From: Calendula officinalis
Taxonomy: Eukaryota > Streptophyta > Magnoliopsida > Asterales > Asteraceae
Direction: 5' to 3'
DNA: 64,000 nucleotides
Assembly: GCA_963853835.1 (NCBI GenBank)
Contig: OY970832.1
Coordinates: 35,434,063-35,498,062 of the forward strand
The translations under genes and the position numbers were made by a program. How positions within the stretch are numbered: position 1 is the stretch's first letter; each line of letters starts with the position of its first letter. The notes below the pieces were generated by a model, which made no database searches, had not been told where the DNA came from, and saw nothing but the letters and a program-made list of their open reading frames with translations. Of the stretch, positions 61,446-64,000 are shown in pieces.

Positions 61446-64000
61446 AATGTTTTAGTATAGCACCTTTTGTCACACAATCTTGGATATTGAAGAATTCGGG
61501 CCGAAGAGGGATGTTCGGGCCGAAGTGGTGTTCGGGCCGAAGTGGGATGTTCGGGCCGAAGTGGTGATCGGTCCGAAGTGGTGTTCGGGCCGAAGTTCGG
61601 TGTTCAGGCTGAGGATTATGTTCGGGCCGAGGTCGGAGTTCGGACCGAGGTTGAAGTTCGGGCCGAGGTTGAAGTTCGGGCCGAAAATGAATTTTGGGCC
61701 GGGAACAGTGAAGAGTTCGGGCCGAACTTGTTCTTGGCAGTGACGAACGAACCAGCTATTTTGGTTACTCGTGGGCGTGAAACGGACACCCGAGCTGAAA
61801 GTTATGAATGTTTTAGTATAGCACCTTTTGTCACACAATCTTGGATATTGAAGAGTTCGGGTCGAAGAGGGATGTTCGGGCCGAAGTGGTGTTCGGGCCG
61901 AAGTTCGGTGTTCGGGCCGAGGATGATGTTCGGGCCGAGGTTGAAGTTCGGGCCGAGGTCGGAGTTCGGGCCGAGGTTGAATTTCAGGCCGAGGTTGAAG
62001 TTCGGGCCGAAAATGAAGTTCGGGCCGGGAACAGTGAAGAGTTCGGGCCGAACTTGTTCTTGGCAGTGACGAACGAACCAGCTATTTTGGTTACTCGTGG
62101 GCGTGAAACGGACACCCGAGCTGAAAGTTATGAATGTTATTCTATAGCACCTTTTGTCACACAATCTTGGATATTGAAGAGTTCGGGCCGAAGAGGGATG
62201 TTCGGGCCGAAGAGGGATGTTCGGGCCGAAGTGGTGTTCGGGCCGAAGTGGTGTTCGGGGAGAAGTGGTGTTCGGGCCGAAGTTCGGTGTTTGGGCTGAG
62301 GATGATGTTCGGGCCGAGGTTGAAGTTCTGGCCGAGGTCGGAGTTCGGGCCAAGGTCGGAGTTCGAGCCGAGGTTGAAGTTCGGGCCGAGGTTGAAGTTC
62401 GGACCGAAAATGAAGTTCGGGCCGAGAACAGTGAAGAGTTCGGGCCGAACTTGTTCTTGGCAGTGACGAACGAACCAGTTATTTTGGTTACTCGTGGGCG
62501 TGAAACGGACACCCGAGCTGAAAGTTATGAATGTTTTAGTATAGCACCTTTTGTCACACAATCTTGGATATTGAAGAGTTCGGGCCGAAGAGGGATGTTC
62601 GGGCCGAAGTGGTGTTCGGGCCGAAGTGGGATGTTCGGGCCGAAGTGGGATGTTCGGGCCGAAGTGGTGTTCGGGCCGAAGTGGTGTTCGGGCCGAAGTT
62701 TGGTGTTCGGGCCGAGGATGATGTTCGGGCCGAGGTCGGAGTTCGGGCCGAGGTCGGAGTTCGGGCCGAGGTCGGAGTTCGGGCCGAGGTCGAAGTTCGG
62801 GCCGAAAATGAAGTTCGGGCCGGGAACAGTGAAGAGTTCGGGCCGACCTTGTTCTTGGCAGTGACGAACGAACCAACTATTTTGGTTACTCGTGGGCGTG
62901 AAACGGACACCCGAGCTGAAAGTTATGAATGTTTTAATATAGCACCTTTTGTCACACAATCTTGGATATTGAAGAGTTCGGGCCGAAGAGGGATGTTCGG
63001 GCCGAAGTGGTGTTCGGGCCGAAGTGGTGTTCGGGGAGAAGTGGTGTTCGGGCCGAAGTTCGGTGTTCGGGCCGAGGATGATGTTCGGGCCGAGGATGAT
63101 GTTCGGGCCGAGGTTGAAATTCGGGCCGAGGTCGGAGTTCGGGCCGAGGTTGAATTTCGGGCTGAGGTTGAAGTTCGGGCCGGGAACAGTGAAGAGTTCG
63201 GGCCGAACTTGTTCTTGGCAGTGCCGAACGAACCAACTATTTTGGTTACTCGTGGGCGTGAAACGGACACCCGAGCTGAAAGTTATGAATGTTTTAGTAT
63301 AGCACCTTTTGTCACACAATCTTGGATACTGAAGAGTTCCGGCCGAAGAGGGATGTTCGGGCCGAAGTGGTGTTCGGGCCGAAGTGGTGTTCGGGCCGAA
63401 GTTCGGTGTTCGGGCTGAGGATGATGTTCGGGCCGAGGATGATGTTCGGGCCGAGGTCGGAGTTCGGGCCGAGGTCGGAGTTCGGGCCGAGGTTGAAGTT
63501 CGGGCTGAGGTTGAAGTTCGGGCCGAAAATGAAGTTCGGGTCGGGAACAGTGAAGAGTTCGGGCCGAACTTGTTCTTGGCAGTGACGAACGAACCAGCTA
63601 TTTTGGTTACTCGTGGGCGTGAAACGGACACCCGAGCTGAAAGTTATGAATGTTTTAGTATAGCACCTTTTGTCACACAATCTTGGATATTGAAGAGTTC
63701 GGGCCGAAGAGGGATGTTCGGGCCGAAGTGGTGTTCGGGCCGAAGTGGTGTTCGGGGAGAAGTGGTGTTCGGGCCGAAGTTCGCTGTTCGGGCCGAGGAT
63801 GATGTTCGGGCCGAGGATGATGTTCGGGCCGAGGTTGAAGTTCGGGCCGAGGTCGGAGTTCGGGCCGAGGTTGAATTTCGGGCCGAGGTTGAAGTTCGGG
63901 CCGGGAACAGTGAAGAGTTCGGGCCGAACTTGTTCTTGGCAGTGCCGAACGAACCAACTATTTTGGTTACTCGTGGGCGTGAAACGGACACCCGAGCTGA

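Larger units (their letters stand above)
59604..64000. repeat. CpG-rich composite minisatellite, ~360-bp units
   Basis: The motif AGTGACGAAC (or AGTGCCGAAC) marks unit starts at 59611, 59970, 60330, 60690, 61034, 61396, 61739, 62065, 62462, 62860, 63220, 63581 and 63941. There are 12 complete units of 359, 360, 360, 344, 362, 343, 326, 397, 398, 360, 361 and 360 bp, plus a partial one at the window edge. Each unit has a conserved half (CTATTTTGGTTACTCGTGGG through GTCACACAATCTTGGATA) and a half made of 17/18-bp sub-repeats of the form TTCGGGCCGA(A/G)G.... Unit length varies mainly through gain or loss of sub-repeats. Frames are open on both strands (for example 389 codons on + from 59719 and 371 codons on - from 60789), but unit lengths do not keep a frame, so I do not call genes. 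Confidence 0.95.

Overview
The window looks like a plant nuclear heterochromatic block made almost entirely of repeats, with no single-copy host gene that I can support. The plant call rests on L1-clade LINEs with the plant layout: a DUF4283-like ORF1 with a CCHC knuckle, an ORF2 with APE-type endonuclease and reverse transcriptase, and a C-terminal zf-RVT domain. The protein style resembles LINEs I associate with Asteraceae, but that family-level guess is weak.

Layout. (1) About 50.2 kb (1-3858, 5183-8903, 10228-37033, 42533-58316) is one tandem satellite with a 136-bp monomer, roughly 369 monomer equivalents. The monomer is built from sub-units of 47 + 47 + 42 bp, and some monomers are 183 bp because one 47-bp sub-unit is doubled. 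Two recurring monomer classes (A and B) are arranged in higher-order repeats. On top of these sit larger, nearly identical duplications: a 5,045-bp tandem pair (1324-11475), an 8.7-kb pair at offset 11,639 (15556-24302 and 27195-35941), a 2,533-bp tandem pair, a 1,889-bp tandem pair and a roughly 2.58-kb tandem pair. (2) Four LINE copies, all on the + strand, interrupt the satellite. Two are 5'-truncated 1.3-kb copies (3859-5182 and 8904-10227) that arose by the 5,045-bp duplication. One is a long, nearly complete but mutated element (37034-42532). One is a truncated, internally deleted element of a second LINE family (58317 to about 59600) at the right end of the satellite. (3) From about 59604 to the window end lies a different, GC- and CpG-rich minisatellite. 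It has 12 complete units of 326-398 bp and a partial 13th. Each unit has a constant half and a run of 17/18-bp sub-repeats.

Nothing here works as an operon or pathway. The only protein-coding logic is that of the LINEs, where ORF1 binds RNA and ORF2 nicks DNA and reverse-transcribes, and all copies look inactive. The most informative content is structural: nested unequal-exchange duplications, LINE insertions with 3' junctions at the same monomer position, a conserved 3'-UTR hairpin, and a minisatellite that is open on both strands but whose unit lengths argue against coding. Many short minus-strand open frames inside the satellite are by-products of the repeat. Duplication edges are read by eye and may be off by tens of bases; collapsed or duplicated assembly cannot be excluded from sequence alone.
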